Shown here in pieces: positions 56,472 through 64,000 of a stretch of DNA of 64,000 nucleotides. Position 1 is the first letter of the stretch. The number at the start of each line of letters is the position of its first letter. The translations under genes were made by a program, and so were the position numbers. The notes below the pieces were generated by a model. It was not told where the DNA came from and ran no database searches. It saw only the letters and a program-made list of their open reading frames with translations. Origin of the DNA: Asanoa ishikariensis (GTDB taxonomy: Bacteria > Actinomycetota > Actinomycetes > Mycobacteriales > Micromonosporaceae); NCBI RefSeq assembly GCF_900107455.1, contig NZ_FNQB01000003.1:1798001-1862000 (forward strand), written 5' to 3'.

Positions 56472-59400
56472 ATGGCGGGACGGACCCGGCTGCGATCCGT
56501 GGCGGTCCTGTTCGTCGGCATGGCGTGCGCCGCGGTTGCCGCCTCGATCCTCGCCGTCGCCACCAACGCCGCCACCGAGGTCACCGGGTCCTGGCCACTC
56601 GGTCTCGACGCGCTGCGGCGCCACCCGTTTCGTTGGATGGTCGCCGGCGTCGTGCTCGCTGCCGTCGCCTCCTTCGCTCTCTGGTGGCTCCAGCACCGCA
56701 CCGAGCAGCCGGATCCCCTGATACCGCCCGGGGAACGGCTCGACCCGTGGGTCGTCGACCGGCCGCGGGAGCTCGGCGCGATCAAGAAGGCTTTGCTGGC
56801 TGGGCGCTCCGCGGTCGGCATCACGACCGCGCTCAGCGGTGCGGGCGGCTTCGGGAAGACCACCCTGGCCCGGATGGTGCGCGCGGACCCGCAGGTCATC
56901 CGGCATTTCAAGGGCCGCATTCTGTGGCTCACCTTCGGCCGTGACACCGTCACGAAGTCCGCCGTCGCCGAGAAGGTCAACGACCTCATCGCCCGCGTCG
57001 ATCCCCGGCACGCCCGGGCGTTCACGGACCCGGGCCAGGCCGGTGAGCACCTCGCCGCCCTGCTCAACCGCGGCGATCGGGTCCTGCTGGTCCTCGACGA
57101 CGTCTGGTACCCGCAGCAGCTCGCTCCCTTCCGGTTCCGGGTTCCCGGCTGCGCCCAGCTCGTGACGACCCGCAACCCCGCGTTGCTGCACGGCAGCCAG
57201 GTCATCCCGGTGAAGCTCGACGCGATGTCCGACGAGCAGGCGGTCCGGCTGCTCACCTGGAATCTGGATGGCGCCGCAATCCCCGCTGCGACGGTCACCG
57301 CCGTCCTTGCCGAGACGGGCCGGTGGCCGCTGCTCCTCCGCCTCATCAACAAGATCCTGCTCGACGAGGCCCGCACCGGCGGCGACGTGTCCGCGGCGGT
57401 TGCCGACATCCGCGAGCGGCTCCGCCGCCGTGGCGCCCTCGCTGTCGACGACCTCACGGGTGCCCAGGCGACGACGCTCGACATCGACGACCCCGACCGG
57501 CGTCAGTTGGCGGTGCGGGCCACCATCGAGGCCAGCACCGGGCTGCTCGCCGTGGCCGACCGGGAACGGCTCGCCGAGCTGGGCGTTTTCGCCGAGGACG
57601 AGACCGTGCCCCTCACCCTCGTCCGTCGGTTGTGGAAGCTCGACCCGCTCGCCGCGCGGCAGCTCTGCGTACGCCTGGACGAGCTCGCTCTCGTGTCCCT
57701 GTCCGGCGACACAGTGACCCTGCACGACGTCGTTCGCGACTACCTGCGCGCGGCGCTGCGTGATCGGCTCGATGCCGTGAACGCCGGCCTGCTCGCGACG
57801 TTCACCTCGACGCTGCCGGCCGCCGAGCCGCTGGAGCCGGGCGGACCCAGCATCGCGTGGTGGGACCTTTCGCCGCGGGAGCGGTACCTGTGGGACCACC
57901 TCGTCGAGCACGCGGGACCGACGGAGGGGGAGGCGATCGCGGCCGACCTCCGCTGGGTCGAGGCGCGGCTTCGGCATTTCGGGGTCGCCGCGCCCTATGC
58001 CGACCTGCGACGCGTCGGTACCCAGGCGGCCGATGAGCTCGCTCTGGTGTTGTTGCGCGCGGCCCATCTGCTGCGGCCGACGAAACCACCGCAGGCCCTG
58101 ACCGACGTGCTGCACGCCCGGGTGGCCGAGCATCCTCGATGGGCGACGCAAGCCGCCACACTGCGCGAGCGGCTGCCCGGCCCCCGGCTGGTGAGCCGGT
58201 GGCCACAGCCGGACCTGCCTGACCCGGCGGTACGCCGAACGCTGAGCGGCCGCTCCGAGGACGTCAACGCGATCGCGGTTTCCGCGGACGGACGCTGGCT
58301 GGCGTCCGCCGACGACGATGGCTGCGCCACGGTCTGGGATGTCAGGACCGGTGAACCTCGAGCCACCTACCGGGGGACGAACTATGAAGGCAGCGGGGAT
58401 GGTGTCGGGTTCGCACCTGACGGAAGCTGGCTTGCCGTCGCGCTGTCCTCCGGCCTGATACGGCTCTGGGACCTCGGCACGGGGTCGGTGATCGCCGAGT
58501 TCGGCGACCTCGTCGGGCGGACGATGTCAATGGCCGTTTCCCGGGACGGCGCCGCGCTCGTCATCGGCGAGCGGAACGGCCGGGTCACGGTGTGGGACAT
58601 CGCTCGCCGAAAGCTGCGTGCCGAGTTGACGGGGCACAAGGGCGAGGTCCTGGCCGTCGCGGTGGCGCCGGACGGAAGCTGGCTGGTGACCGGTGGCATG
58701 GACGGCACCGCGCGGCTCTGGAACCCGGCGAAGCGCACGGGCACGGTCGTCGCCGACGATCTTGGGCCGGTCGACTCGGTGACTGTGGCGCCCGACGGCA
58801 CGTGGTTCGCCGCGGCAGCGGTGGTCAACGTCCTGCGCTGGGAGCGAGCAACCGGAGAGGTGACCAAGCTCAAGGTGCCGGACTCGGGCTTCAGAGCCCT
58901 CGCCATCTCACCGGACGGCACCCGCCTGGCCGTCGCGGCATACAGCAAGTTGGTCATCGTCGACGCCGCCACCGGCAAGGTGCACAGCACCGTCGCTCGA
59001 TTCGCCGACGACGTGGTCATGACCGCGTACGCCCCTGACGGGACGTGGCTCGCCGCGGTCACCGGACGCGACACCCGCATCCTCGACCTCCGCCCGCCAG
59101 CGCTCGGGGAAAGCAAGCCCGATCGGCGGCACCGACTCGACGTCTGGTCGATCGCGGCCGGCCGGGACACGTTCGTCACCGGCGGCAACAACGTGCGCCC
59201 GCGCGTCTGGGACGCCAGATCCGGCGAGCTGCTCAGGCGATTGCCGAAGGTGAACGGCATTGTCAACTCGATCGCGGTCCCGGCATCCGGCTCGTGGGTC
59301 GCGGCCGCGTGGGACCACGAGGTTCTGATCGCGAACCGGCGAACAGGCAAGGAACTGCACCGGATCCGCACCGCCAAACGCGACGTCGAGTGGGTGTCGG

Positions 59401-59972
59401 CCGCCCCAGACGGAAGCTGGCTGGCGGGCGGCGACAAAAAAGGCAACGTGGTGGTGTGGGATGCCACGACCGGTGTTGTCCGGCAAACGTTCGAGAGTCC
59501 TAAAGACAGCCTGGAAGCGGTCGTCGTCTCACCCGACGGATCGTGGATCGCGGCCGGCGGCTACGAAGAGAAGCTGGTCGTCTGGGACGTCGCCCACGGC
59601 TCGCAACGCCACGTCCTGCGTCAGCACTCCGACACCATTCGCACGCTGGCGGTCGCGCCCGACGGCACCTGGCTGGCCTGCGGTGACGACGACGGGCGCG
59701 TCCTGATCTGGGAACCGTCGTCGGGGCAGCGCCTGGCGAAACTGCGGCGGCACCGCGGTGAGGTCGTCGCCGTCGCGGTGACCGACGACGGGCGATGGCT
59801 CGCGACCGTCGGCGACGACCGGGACGTGCGCCTCTGGGACTGCCACACCTGGGAGCTCGCCACGATGACCCGGCTGGACAGCACGCCACGCGGCTGTGCC
59901 TGGACAAGCGACCCGCGGGTGCTGCTGGTCGGGACGGAAGCGGGCATCTGCGCGTTCGACCTCGTGCGCTGA
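56472..59972 (+). CDS. Membrane-anchored STAND NTPase (NB-ARC plus WD40)
   Basis: A 1166-residue Apaf-1-like protein. Two membrane helices (~8-32 and 51-74) replace the usual N-terminal effector domain. The NB-ARC NTPase follows: Walker A GAGGFGKT (123-130, Lys129), Walker B VLLVLDDVW (Asp209-Asp210), LVTTRN, the GRWPLLLRL Pro motif, and an MHD-like LHD (417-419). After a helical arm (~420-580) come about thirteen WD40 blades (~585-1166; VSADGRWLASADDDGCATVWD and similar). Such proteins oligomerise when the WD40 part senses a signal; here the output would be at the membrane. No nuclease, TIR or protease partner is adjacent. A role in defence or signalling is inference. Confidence 0.9.
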   Translation: MAGRTRLRSVAVLFVGMACAAVAASILAVATNAATEVTGSWPLGLDALRRHPFRWMVAGVVLAAVASFALWWLQHRTEQPDPLIPPGERLDPWVVDRPRELGAIKKALLAGRSAVGITTALSGAGGFGKTTLARMVRADPQVIRHFKGRILWLTFGRDTVTKSAVAEKVNDLIARVDPRHARAFTDPGQAGEHLAALLNRGDRVLLVLDDVWYPQQLAPFRFRVPGCAQLVTTRNPALLHGSQVIPVKLDAMSDEQAVRLLTWNLDGAAIPAATVTAVLAETGRWPLLLRLINKILLDEARTGGDVSAAVADIRERLRRRGALAVDDLTGAQATTLDIDDPDRRQLAVRATIEASTGLLAVADRERLAELGVFAEDETVPLTLVRRLWKLDPLAARQLCVRLDELALVSLSGDTVTLHDVVRDYLRAALRDRLDAVNAGLLATFTSTLPAAEPLEPGGPSIAWWDLSPRERYLWDHLVEHAGPTEGEAIAADLRWVEARLRHFGVAAPYADLRRVGTQAADELALVLLRAAHLLRPTKPPQALTDVLHARVAEHPRWATQAATLRERLPGPRLVSRWPQPDLPDPAVRRTLSGRSEDVNAIAVSADGRWLASADDDGCATVWDVRTGEPRATYRGTNYEGSGDGVGFAPDGSWLAVALSSGLIRLWDLGTGSVIAEFGDLVGRTMSMAVSRDGAALVIGERNGRVTVWDIARRKLRAELTGHKGEVLAVAVAPDGSWLVTGGMDGTARLWNPAKRTGTVVADDLGPVDSVTVAPDGTWFAAAAVVNVLRWERATGEVTKLKVPDSGFRALAISPDGTRLAVAAYSKLVIVDAATGKVHSTVARFADDVVMTAYAPDGTWLAAVTGRDTRILDLRPPALGESKPDRRHRLDVWSIAAGRDTFVTGGNNVRPRVWDARSGELLRRLPKVNGIVNSIAVPASGSWVAAAWDHEVLIANRRTGKELHRIRTAKRDVEWVSAAPDGSWLAGGDKKGNVVVWDATTGVVRQTFESPKDSLEAVVVSPDGSWIAAGGYEEKLVVWDVAHGSQRHVLRQHSDTIRTLAVAPDGTWLACGDDDGRVLIWEPSSGQRLAKLRRHRGEVVAVAVTDDGRWLATVGDDRDVRLWDCHTWELATMTRLDSTPRGCAWTSDPRVLLVGTEAGICAFDLVR

Positions 59973-60068
59973 AACGCGCAGAGGCCCGCGCCGCGTCGGT
60001 TTTGTCGCTCTCTCAGCTGGGCATGGGACTCTGTTCATCTACGACATCGATCTTCGGAGGGGAAGCCC

Positions 60069-61361
60069 GTGGGGGGCTATGGGGTGCAGATCGCGCTCGT
60101 ACTCGTGCTGGTGTTGGTGAACGCGGTGTTCGCCGGCAGCGAGATGGCGCTCGTGTCGTTGCGGGAGAGCCAGATCCGGCGGCTCGAACGCAGCTCGCGA
60201 GGCGGGCGGGTGCTGGCCCGGTTGGCCGACGACCCCAACCGGTTCCTCGCGACCATCCAGATCGGGATCACGCTGGCCGGGTTCCTGGCCTCGGCGGCCG
60301 CGGCCGTCTCGCTGGCGCAGCCGCTGATCGAGCCGCTCGGGTTCCTCGGTGAGTCGGCCGCCGAGCCGGTCGCGATCGTGCTCGTGACCATGGTGCTGAC
60401 GTTCTTCACGCTCGTGTTCGGCGAGTTGGCGCCGAAGCGGATCGCGATGCAGCGGGCCGAGGGGTGGGCGCTGATGGTGGCCCGGCCGCTCGACCTGCTG
60501 TCCACGTTCTCCCGGCCGCTGGTGTGGCTGCTCGGCAAGACCAGCGACCTGGTGGTCCGGCTGTCCGGCGGCGACCCGGCCGCCGGGCGCGAGGAGGTCA
60601 GCACCGAGGAGCTGCGCGACATGGTCGCCGCGCAGCAGACCATCCCGGCCGACCAGCGGATGATCATCAGTGGTGCGTTCGAGGTCGCGGACCGGGTGCT
60701 GCGCGAGGTGCTGACCCCGCGCGGGCAGGTGTTCACGCTGCCCGCGGCCACGCCGGCGAGCCACGCGCTGCGGGACATCGTCAAGGCCGGGCAGTCGCGG
60801 GCGCCGGTGGTCGGGCCGAACGGGCTCGACGACGTGCTCGGCGTGGTGCACATCCGCGACCTGGTCGACAGCGTGGGCGCCGTCGCCGGCAGCGCGCACC
60901 CGGCCGTGTTCCTGCCCGAGACGCTCAAGGTGACCGACGCGATCCGCCAGCTCCGGCAGCAGCGCCAGCAGTTCGCCATCGTGGTCGACGAGCGGGGCGC
61001 GGTCGACGGGATCGTCACCATGGAAGACCTGCTGGAGGAGATCGTCGGCGAGATCTACGACGAGACCGACCGCGACGTGCAGGCCGTCGTCCGCACACCC
61101 GACGGCGACCTGATGCTCGTCGGCACGTACCCGATCCATGACCTGCCCGACATCGGCGTCGACCTGGGCGACGACGAGCAGCGCGACTACACCACGATCG
61201 CCGGGCTGCTGCTCTCCCGCCTCGGGCACATTCCGACCGCGCCGGGCGAGACCGTCGAGTTGCCCGGGCACACCGCGGAGGTCGTCGAGGTGACCGGGAG
61301 GGCGATCACTCGGGTCCGCCTCCGCGCGCGAGTGGACACGGTAGGGCAAGCTCAACGCTGA
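60069..61361 (+). CDS. CNNM/CorC-type membrane protein with CBS pair
   Basis: A 430-residue protein. The DUF21 (CNNM) membrane domain covers residues 1-180 with about four helices, the CBS pair ~205-330 (QSRAPVVGPNGLDDVLGVVHIRDLV; QFAIVVDERGAVDGIVTMEDLLEEIVGEI), and the C-terminal CorC_HlyC domain ~345-425. The family is linked to Mg2+/Co2+ efflux and was earlier annotated as haemolysin. GTG 60069 has GAGGGGAAG upstream. TerC follows 24 nt later, so the two may form a metal-handling operon. Confidence 0.92.
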   Translation: MGGYGVQIALVLVLVLVNAVFAGSEMALVSLRESQIRRLERSSRGGRVLARLADDPNRFLATIQIGITLAGFLASAAAAVSLAQPLIEPLGFLGESAAEPVAIVLVTMVLTFFTLVFGELAPKRIAMQRAEGWALMVARPLDLLSTFSRPLVWLLGKTSDLVVRLSGGDPAAGREEVSTEELRDMVAAQQTIPADQRMIISGAFEVADRVLREVLTPRGQVFTLPAATPASHALRDIVKAGQSRAPVVGPNGLDDVLGVVHIRDLVDSVGAVAGSAHPAVFLPETLKVTDAIRQLRQQRQQFAIVVDERGAVDGIVTMEDLLEEIVGEIYDETDRDVQAVVRTPDGDLMLVGTYPIHDLPDIGVDLGDDEQRDYTTIAGLLLSRLGHIPTAPGETVELPGHTAEVVEVTGRAITRVRLRARVDTVGQAQR

Positions 61362-61385
61362 TCACGGCGACGGAAGGGACGGTCA

Positions 61386-62399
61386 ATGCTGCACGTCAGC
61401 GCCCTCGGGTGGACGCTCACGATCCTGGTCATCCTCGGGCTGCTCGCGCTCGACCTGATCATCGGAACACTCAAGCCGCATGCCGTGCACTTCAAGGAAG
61501 CCGTCGCCTGGTCGGTCTTCTACATCGCGATCGCGGTCGTGTTCGGCGTGGTCTTCGCGTCGATCTCGGGATGGGAGTTCGGCACCCAGTACTTCGCCGG
61601 CTACCTGGTCGAGAAGAGCCTCTCGGTCGACAACCTGTTCGTCTTCGTGATCATCATGTCCACGTTCGCGGTGCCGGAGGCGCACCAGCAACGCGTGCTC
61701 ACCTTCGGCATCGTGCTGGCCCTCGCCTTCCGCGTGGTCTTCATCATCCTCGGCGCGACCCTGCTGAACCTGTTCTCGTTCATGTTCCTGGTGTTCGGGC
61801 TGTTGCTGATCTACACGGCGGTCCAGCTCTATCGCCACCGCGACGAGGACCCTGACGTCGGCGACAACGCGCTGGTACGGGCGACCCGCCGACTGGTCCC
61901 GGTGACCGACGAGTACCGCGACGGCAAGCTGTTCAGCAGGGACGACGGCCGGCGGGTGGCCACACCGCTGTTCGTCGTGCTGATCGCGATCGGCAGCACC
62001 GACCTGCTGTTCGCCCTCGACTCGATCCCGGCGGTGTTCGGCGTGACCGAGGAGACGTACATCGTCTTCACCGCCAACGCTTTCGCCCTGCTCGGTTTGC
62101 GCGCCCTGTTCTTCCTCGTGAAGGGCCTGCTGGATCGGCTGGTCTACCTGTCGACCGGGCTCGCGATCATCCTCGCCTTCATCGGCGTGAAGCTGGCCCT
62201 GCACTGGGCGCACGTCGACATCTCCGAGAGCGTCTGGGAGATCTCGACCAACCTCTCGCTGGTCGTCATCGCGGTGGTCCTGACGGTCACCACGGTGGCC
62301 AGCCTGGTGGCCGTGCGCCGCGACCCGAGCAAGAAGGCCCACGCGGGCTCGATCCGGGCCCGCCGCGAGGGGCCGGAGCGGCCGGACGACGCTAGCTGA
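61386..62399 (+). CDS. TerC family membrane protein
   Basis: A 337-residue membrane protein with about nine helices and the TerC signatures EKSLSVDNLFVF and STDLLFALDSIPAVFG, whose Asp residues lie in membrane helices. Such proteins are tied to manganese export, metalation of secreted proteins or tellurite resistance. Adjacency to a CNNM-CBS gene supports a metal role. No yybP-ykoY-type riboswitch is present in the 24-nt gap. The stop overlaps the convergent SnoaL-like gene by 8 nt. Confidence 0.93.
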   Translation: MLHVSALGWTLTILVILGLLALDLIIGTLKPHAVHFKEAVAWSVFYIAIAVVFGVVFASISGWEFGTQYFAGYLVEKSLSVDNLFVFVIIMSTFAVPEAHQQRVLTFGIVLALAFRVVFIILGATLLNLFSFMFLVFGLLLIYTAVQLYRHRDEDPDVGDNALVRATRRLVPVTDEYRDGKLFSRDDGRRVATPLFVVLIAIGSTDLLFALDSIPAVFGVTEETYIVFTANAFALLGLRALFFLVKGLLDRLVYLSTGLAIILAFIGVKLALHWAHVDISESVWEISTNLSLVVIAVVLTVTTVASLVAVRRDPSKKAHAGSIRARREGPERPDDAS

Positions 62400-62751
62400 G
62401 CTTCGACACCTGGTAGTGGCCGATCCGCCAGCCGTCGCCGACCCGGCGCACGATGACGCAGAGCGAGAGGTTCAGGGTCGGCCGGTCGACGAAGGAGAAG
62501 TCGACGCTCAGGTAGCCCAGCACCGCGTCGTCGGCGAGGCGGCGGGTCTCGCGGATCTCGTAGGCCGGGGACATCCCCAGGGGCTGAGCGTCGTAGTACG
62601 TCGCGACGCCGGCAGGCCCGACGCTGTACGGGTGCAGGCCCTGGAAGATCGCGTCGTCCGTGAACAAGGAGGCGACGCGCTGCGGCTCGTGCGCGTCCAC
62701 GGCCGACTTCCACCGGTCGAGCACGCCACGAAGGATCTCGGTCTCGGTCAT
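62392..62751 (-). CDS. SnoaL-like (NTF2-fold) protein
   Basis: A 119-residue NTF2-fold protein: RWKSAVDAHEPQRVASLFTDDAIFQGLHP is the conserved N-terminal helix-to-pocket region and WRIGHYQVSKLS the last strand. These act as small isomerases/hydrolases or ligand-binding domains; substrate unknown. A GAAGGAGA ribosome site precedes ATG 62751. It is divergent from a LysR regulator gene, its likely controller. The gap holds a GC-rich hairpin near 62785-62812. Confidence 0.87.
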   Translation of the reverse strand: MTETEILRGVLDRWKSAVDAHEPQRVASLFTDDAIFQGLHPYSVGPAGVATYYDAQPLGMSPAYEIRETRRLADDAVLGYLSVDFSFVDRPTLNLSLCVIVRRVGDGWRIGHYQVSKLS

Positions 62752-62902
62752 GCTGGTCTCCTTCGGGTTCGATGAGCGGCGGCGGGCGGCACGGGGGCCG
62801 CCGCCCGCCTGGTCAACATCCTGGCCCAGTCGGTCGCGCCTGGCACGACCGCCTCGCTCACTGCTGCAAGGCGCAGCCTCCCAGCGCGCTAGCCTGGTAA
62901 GG

Positions 62903-63817
62903 GTGGAGTTGCGCCAGTTGCGCTATTTCGTCGCGGTTGCGGAGGAACTGAACTTCGGCCGGGCCGCCGCCCGCCTCCGCATCGCCGGCCCGTCGCTCTC
63001 CCAGCAGATCAAGGCCCTCGAACGCGACCTGGGCGTACGCCTCTTCGACCGGGACCGCCGCTCCGTCGCCCTGACCGCCGCCGGCGAGTCGCTGCTCCCG
63101 CGCACCCGGGCGCTGCTCGACCAGGCGGACGAACTGCGCCGGTCCGCCGCGGGTGGGTCGGCGCCCGTGCGGCTCGGCTACGTCAACTGGCGGCCGCCCG
63201 ACCTGGCCGCGCGCGTCTCCGGAGTGGCGCAGGTGCACGTCGACGCCTGGGTGCTGCCGTCGCACGCCCAGGCGGGCCGGGTCGCCGACGGCAGCATCGA
63301 CCTCGCGATCTGCTGGGTACCGGCGGCCGACCTGGCCGCACACAACCTCGACGCGCGGCTGATCGGCGTGGACCGGCTGTACGCGGTCGCCACCGGAACC
63401 GATCCGGCGCCCGTCCGCGCCGGCGACACCACGGTCCTGGTCGACGCGGACACGGCCACCTGGTCGTCGTGGAACCGGTACGCGGAGGAGTTCGCACGGG
63501 CGACGGGAGCGCGGGCCGTCCGCATCGACGACGGCGGCGTCACCGGACCCGCCTTCTTCGACCAGGTGCGGCGGCTCGACCGCCCGGTCGTCAACTCTCC
63601 GAAGGGCCAGACGACCCCGCTGCCGCCCGACCTCGTCCGGCGGCCCGTGGTCCGGCCGACGCCCTGCTGGACGTGGGCGCTGGTCTCCCGCCGGGACGAC
63701 GACCGCGCCGCGGTGCGGGACGTCATCGCGGCACTGACCCACGACGTCGACCCCGTCGACCCGGACGCCGACACGACCTGGCTGCCGGCGGACGACCCGT
63801 TCAACCCGCGTCGTTAA
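62903..63817 (+). CDS. LysR-family transcriptional regulator
   Basis: A 304-residue LysR regulator. The helix-turn-helix is MELRQLRYFVAVAEELNFGRAAARLRIAGPSLSQQIKALE (residues 1-40) and a periplasmic-binding-like effector domain follows (~90-300). GTG 62903 is chosen because TAGCCT (62890-62895) lies 7 nt upstream and the HTH begins at once. It is divergent from the SnoaL-like gene, the classical arrangement for LysR control. Ligand unknown. Confidence 0.92.
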   Translation: MELRQLRYFVAVAEELNFGRAAARLRIAGPSLSQQIKALERDLGVRLFDRDRRSVALTAAGESLLPRTRALLDQADELRRSAAGGSAPVRLGYVNWRPPDLAARVSGVAQVHVDAWVLPSHAQAGRVADGSIDLAICWVPAADLAAHNLDARLIGVDRLYAVATGTDPAPVRAGDTTVLVDADTATWSSWNRYAEEFARATGARAVRIDDGGVTGPAFFDQVRRLDRPVVNSPKGQTTPLPPDLVRRPVVRPTPCWTWALVSRRDDDRAAVRDVIAALTHDVDPVDPDADTTWLPADDPFNPRR

Positions 63818-63861
63818 CAAGGGGCCCTTCCTATGCGAAAAGCGATAAGAAGGGCCCCTTG
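63818..63861. repeat. Long palindromic element between LysR and sugar ABC ATPase genes
   Basis: Perfect 13-bp arms CAAGGGGCCCTTC (63818-63830) and GAAGGGCCCCTTG (63849-63861) enclose an 18-nt AT-richer loop. It directly follows the LysR stop and ends 4 nt before the stop of the opposite gene, so it serves as a bidirectional terminator. From memory, near-identical AAGGGGCCC/GGGCCCCTT elements are scattered through Micromonosporaceae genomes, so it may belong to a repeat family; this is not verified here. Confidence 0.7.
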
Positions 63862-63864
63862 CAT

Positions 63865-64000
63865 TCAGGCGGTCCGGCCCTCGTGCAGGGTGATGTTGCG
63901 GCCGTCGGACGGGTCGAAGAGGTGGATCTTCTCCAGGTTGACCCAGACCTTGGCCGTGTCGCCCTCCTTGACCCGGGACTCGGCGGAGAAGCGGCACACC
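63865..64000 (-). CDS. C-terminal end of a multi-sugar ABC ATPase (MsiK/UgpC type, partial)
   Basis: The last 44 codons of a minus-strand gene that continues beyond the window. The readable end (VKEGDTAKVWVNLEKIHLFD, then PSDGRNITLHEGRTA) has the form of the regulatory beta domain of MalK/UgpC/MsiK ATPases, which ends in a hFD-x-x-(T/D)G motif. MsiK energises several carbohydrate importers, including cellobiose uptake in streptomycetes, which would suit the cellulase genes in this window. Confidence 0.75.
   Translation of the reverse strand, partial: VCRFSAESRVKEGDTAKVWVNLEKIHLFDPSDGRNITLHEGRTA

Noticed and set aside
56096-62399. Defence island around the STAND protein
   Set aside because: Neighbours are a small membrane protein, CNNM-CBS, TerC and a sigma factor; no nuclease, integrase or restriction genes were seen.
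1-64000. tRNA, rRNA or known riboswitch genes
   Set aside because: No T-loop (GGTTCGAATC-like) with matching acceptor stem, no rRNA core sequences and no recognised riboswitch core were seen by eye. A covariance-model scan would be decisive.

Overview
This window comes from a high-GC actinobacterium, most likely Micromonosporaceae (Micromonospora/Actinoplanes/Asanoa type). That reading rests on coding GC around 70 % with third positions almost all G or C, frequent GTG starts, several apparently leaderless starts (TANNNT 6-8 nt before the start codon), a conservon-type sensor/roadblock pair, a MoxR-DUF58-transglutaminase locus, a SigE-family sigma factor, a CebR-type cellulose regulon and a trp leader peptide of the actinobacterial kind. 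It looks like ordinary chromosome. I saw no rRNA, tRNA, CRISPR array, prophage or intact insertion sequence.

Layout. 0-12.5 kb: an ABC exporter with a divergent MarR regulator, a lipoprotein hydrolase, a GNAT enzyme, a MarR/MMPL efflux pair, an XRE regulator with a flavin-dependent oxidoreductase, an M1 peptidase lipoprotein, a YqeB-like protein, and a convergent sulfotransferase-like / class IV aminotransferase pair. 12.5-22.5 kb: an envelope locus made of a TPR/Pro-rich membrane protein, a large FN3/beta-propeller membrane protein, a MoxR ATPase, a DUF58 protein and a transglutaminase-fold membrane protein whose catalytic Cys and His are replaced. 22.6-28.3 kb: isochorismatase-fold protein, DUF3159 membrane protein with an iron-box-like site, F420/FMN oxidoreductase, SDR, DHA2 MFS exporter and a small membrane protein. 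28.5-37 kb: a globin, a secreted GH48 cellulase, a membrane diguanylate cyclase with a decayed tandem copy, a small transcription unit, and a Tat-lipoprotein GH1 beta-glucosidase. CebR-type boxes (TGGGAGCGCTCCCA) precede the GH48, the small unit and the GH1. A fourth box sits on the start codon of the lipoprotein hydrolase at 2.85 kb. 36.9-43.6 kb: a two-gene conservon remnant (sensor plus roadblock), an FGGY kinase, and a fused chorismate-using synthase/glutaminase behind a leader peptide with two adjacent Trp codons and an attenuator. 43.7-47.9 kb: ABC-2 exporter, NarL-type two-component system and a lipoprotein. 47.8-52.6 kb: a tight P450-hydrolase-SDR-TetR operon in which the TetR protein carries a C-terminal transposase DNA-binding domain, with a methyltransferase upstream. 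52.6-64 kb: serine esterase, SigE-family sigma factor with a membrane partner, YkvA/DUF1232 protein, a membrane-anchored NB-ARC/WD40 STAND NTPase, a CNNM-CBS protein, TerC, a SnoaL-like protein, a LysR regulator, and the 3' end of a multi-sugar ABC ATPase.

How it fits together. The clearest shared theme is cellulose use: secreted GH48, surface beta-glucosidase and a multi-sugar transporter ATPase, with cellobiose-responsive operators. The clearest regulatory structures are the trp attenuator at 41.6 kb and the LacI-family boxes. The best candidates for new biology are the small CebR-controlled unit (35.0-35.2 kb), the TetR-transposase-domain fusion (47.8-48.8 kb), the catalytically substituted transglutaminase locus (12.5-22.5 kb) and the membrane-anchored STAND protein (56.5-60.0 kb).
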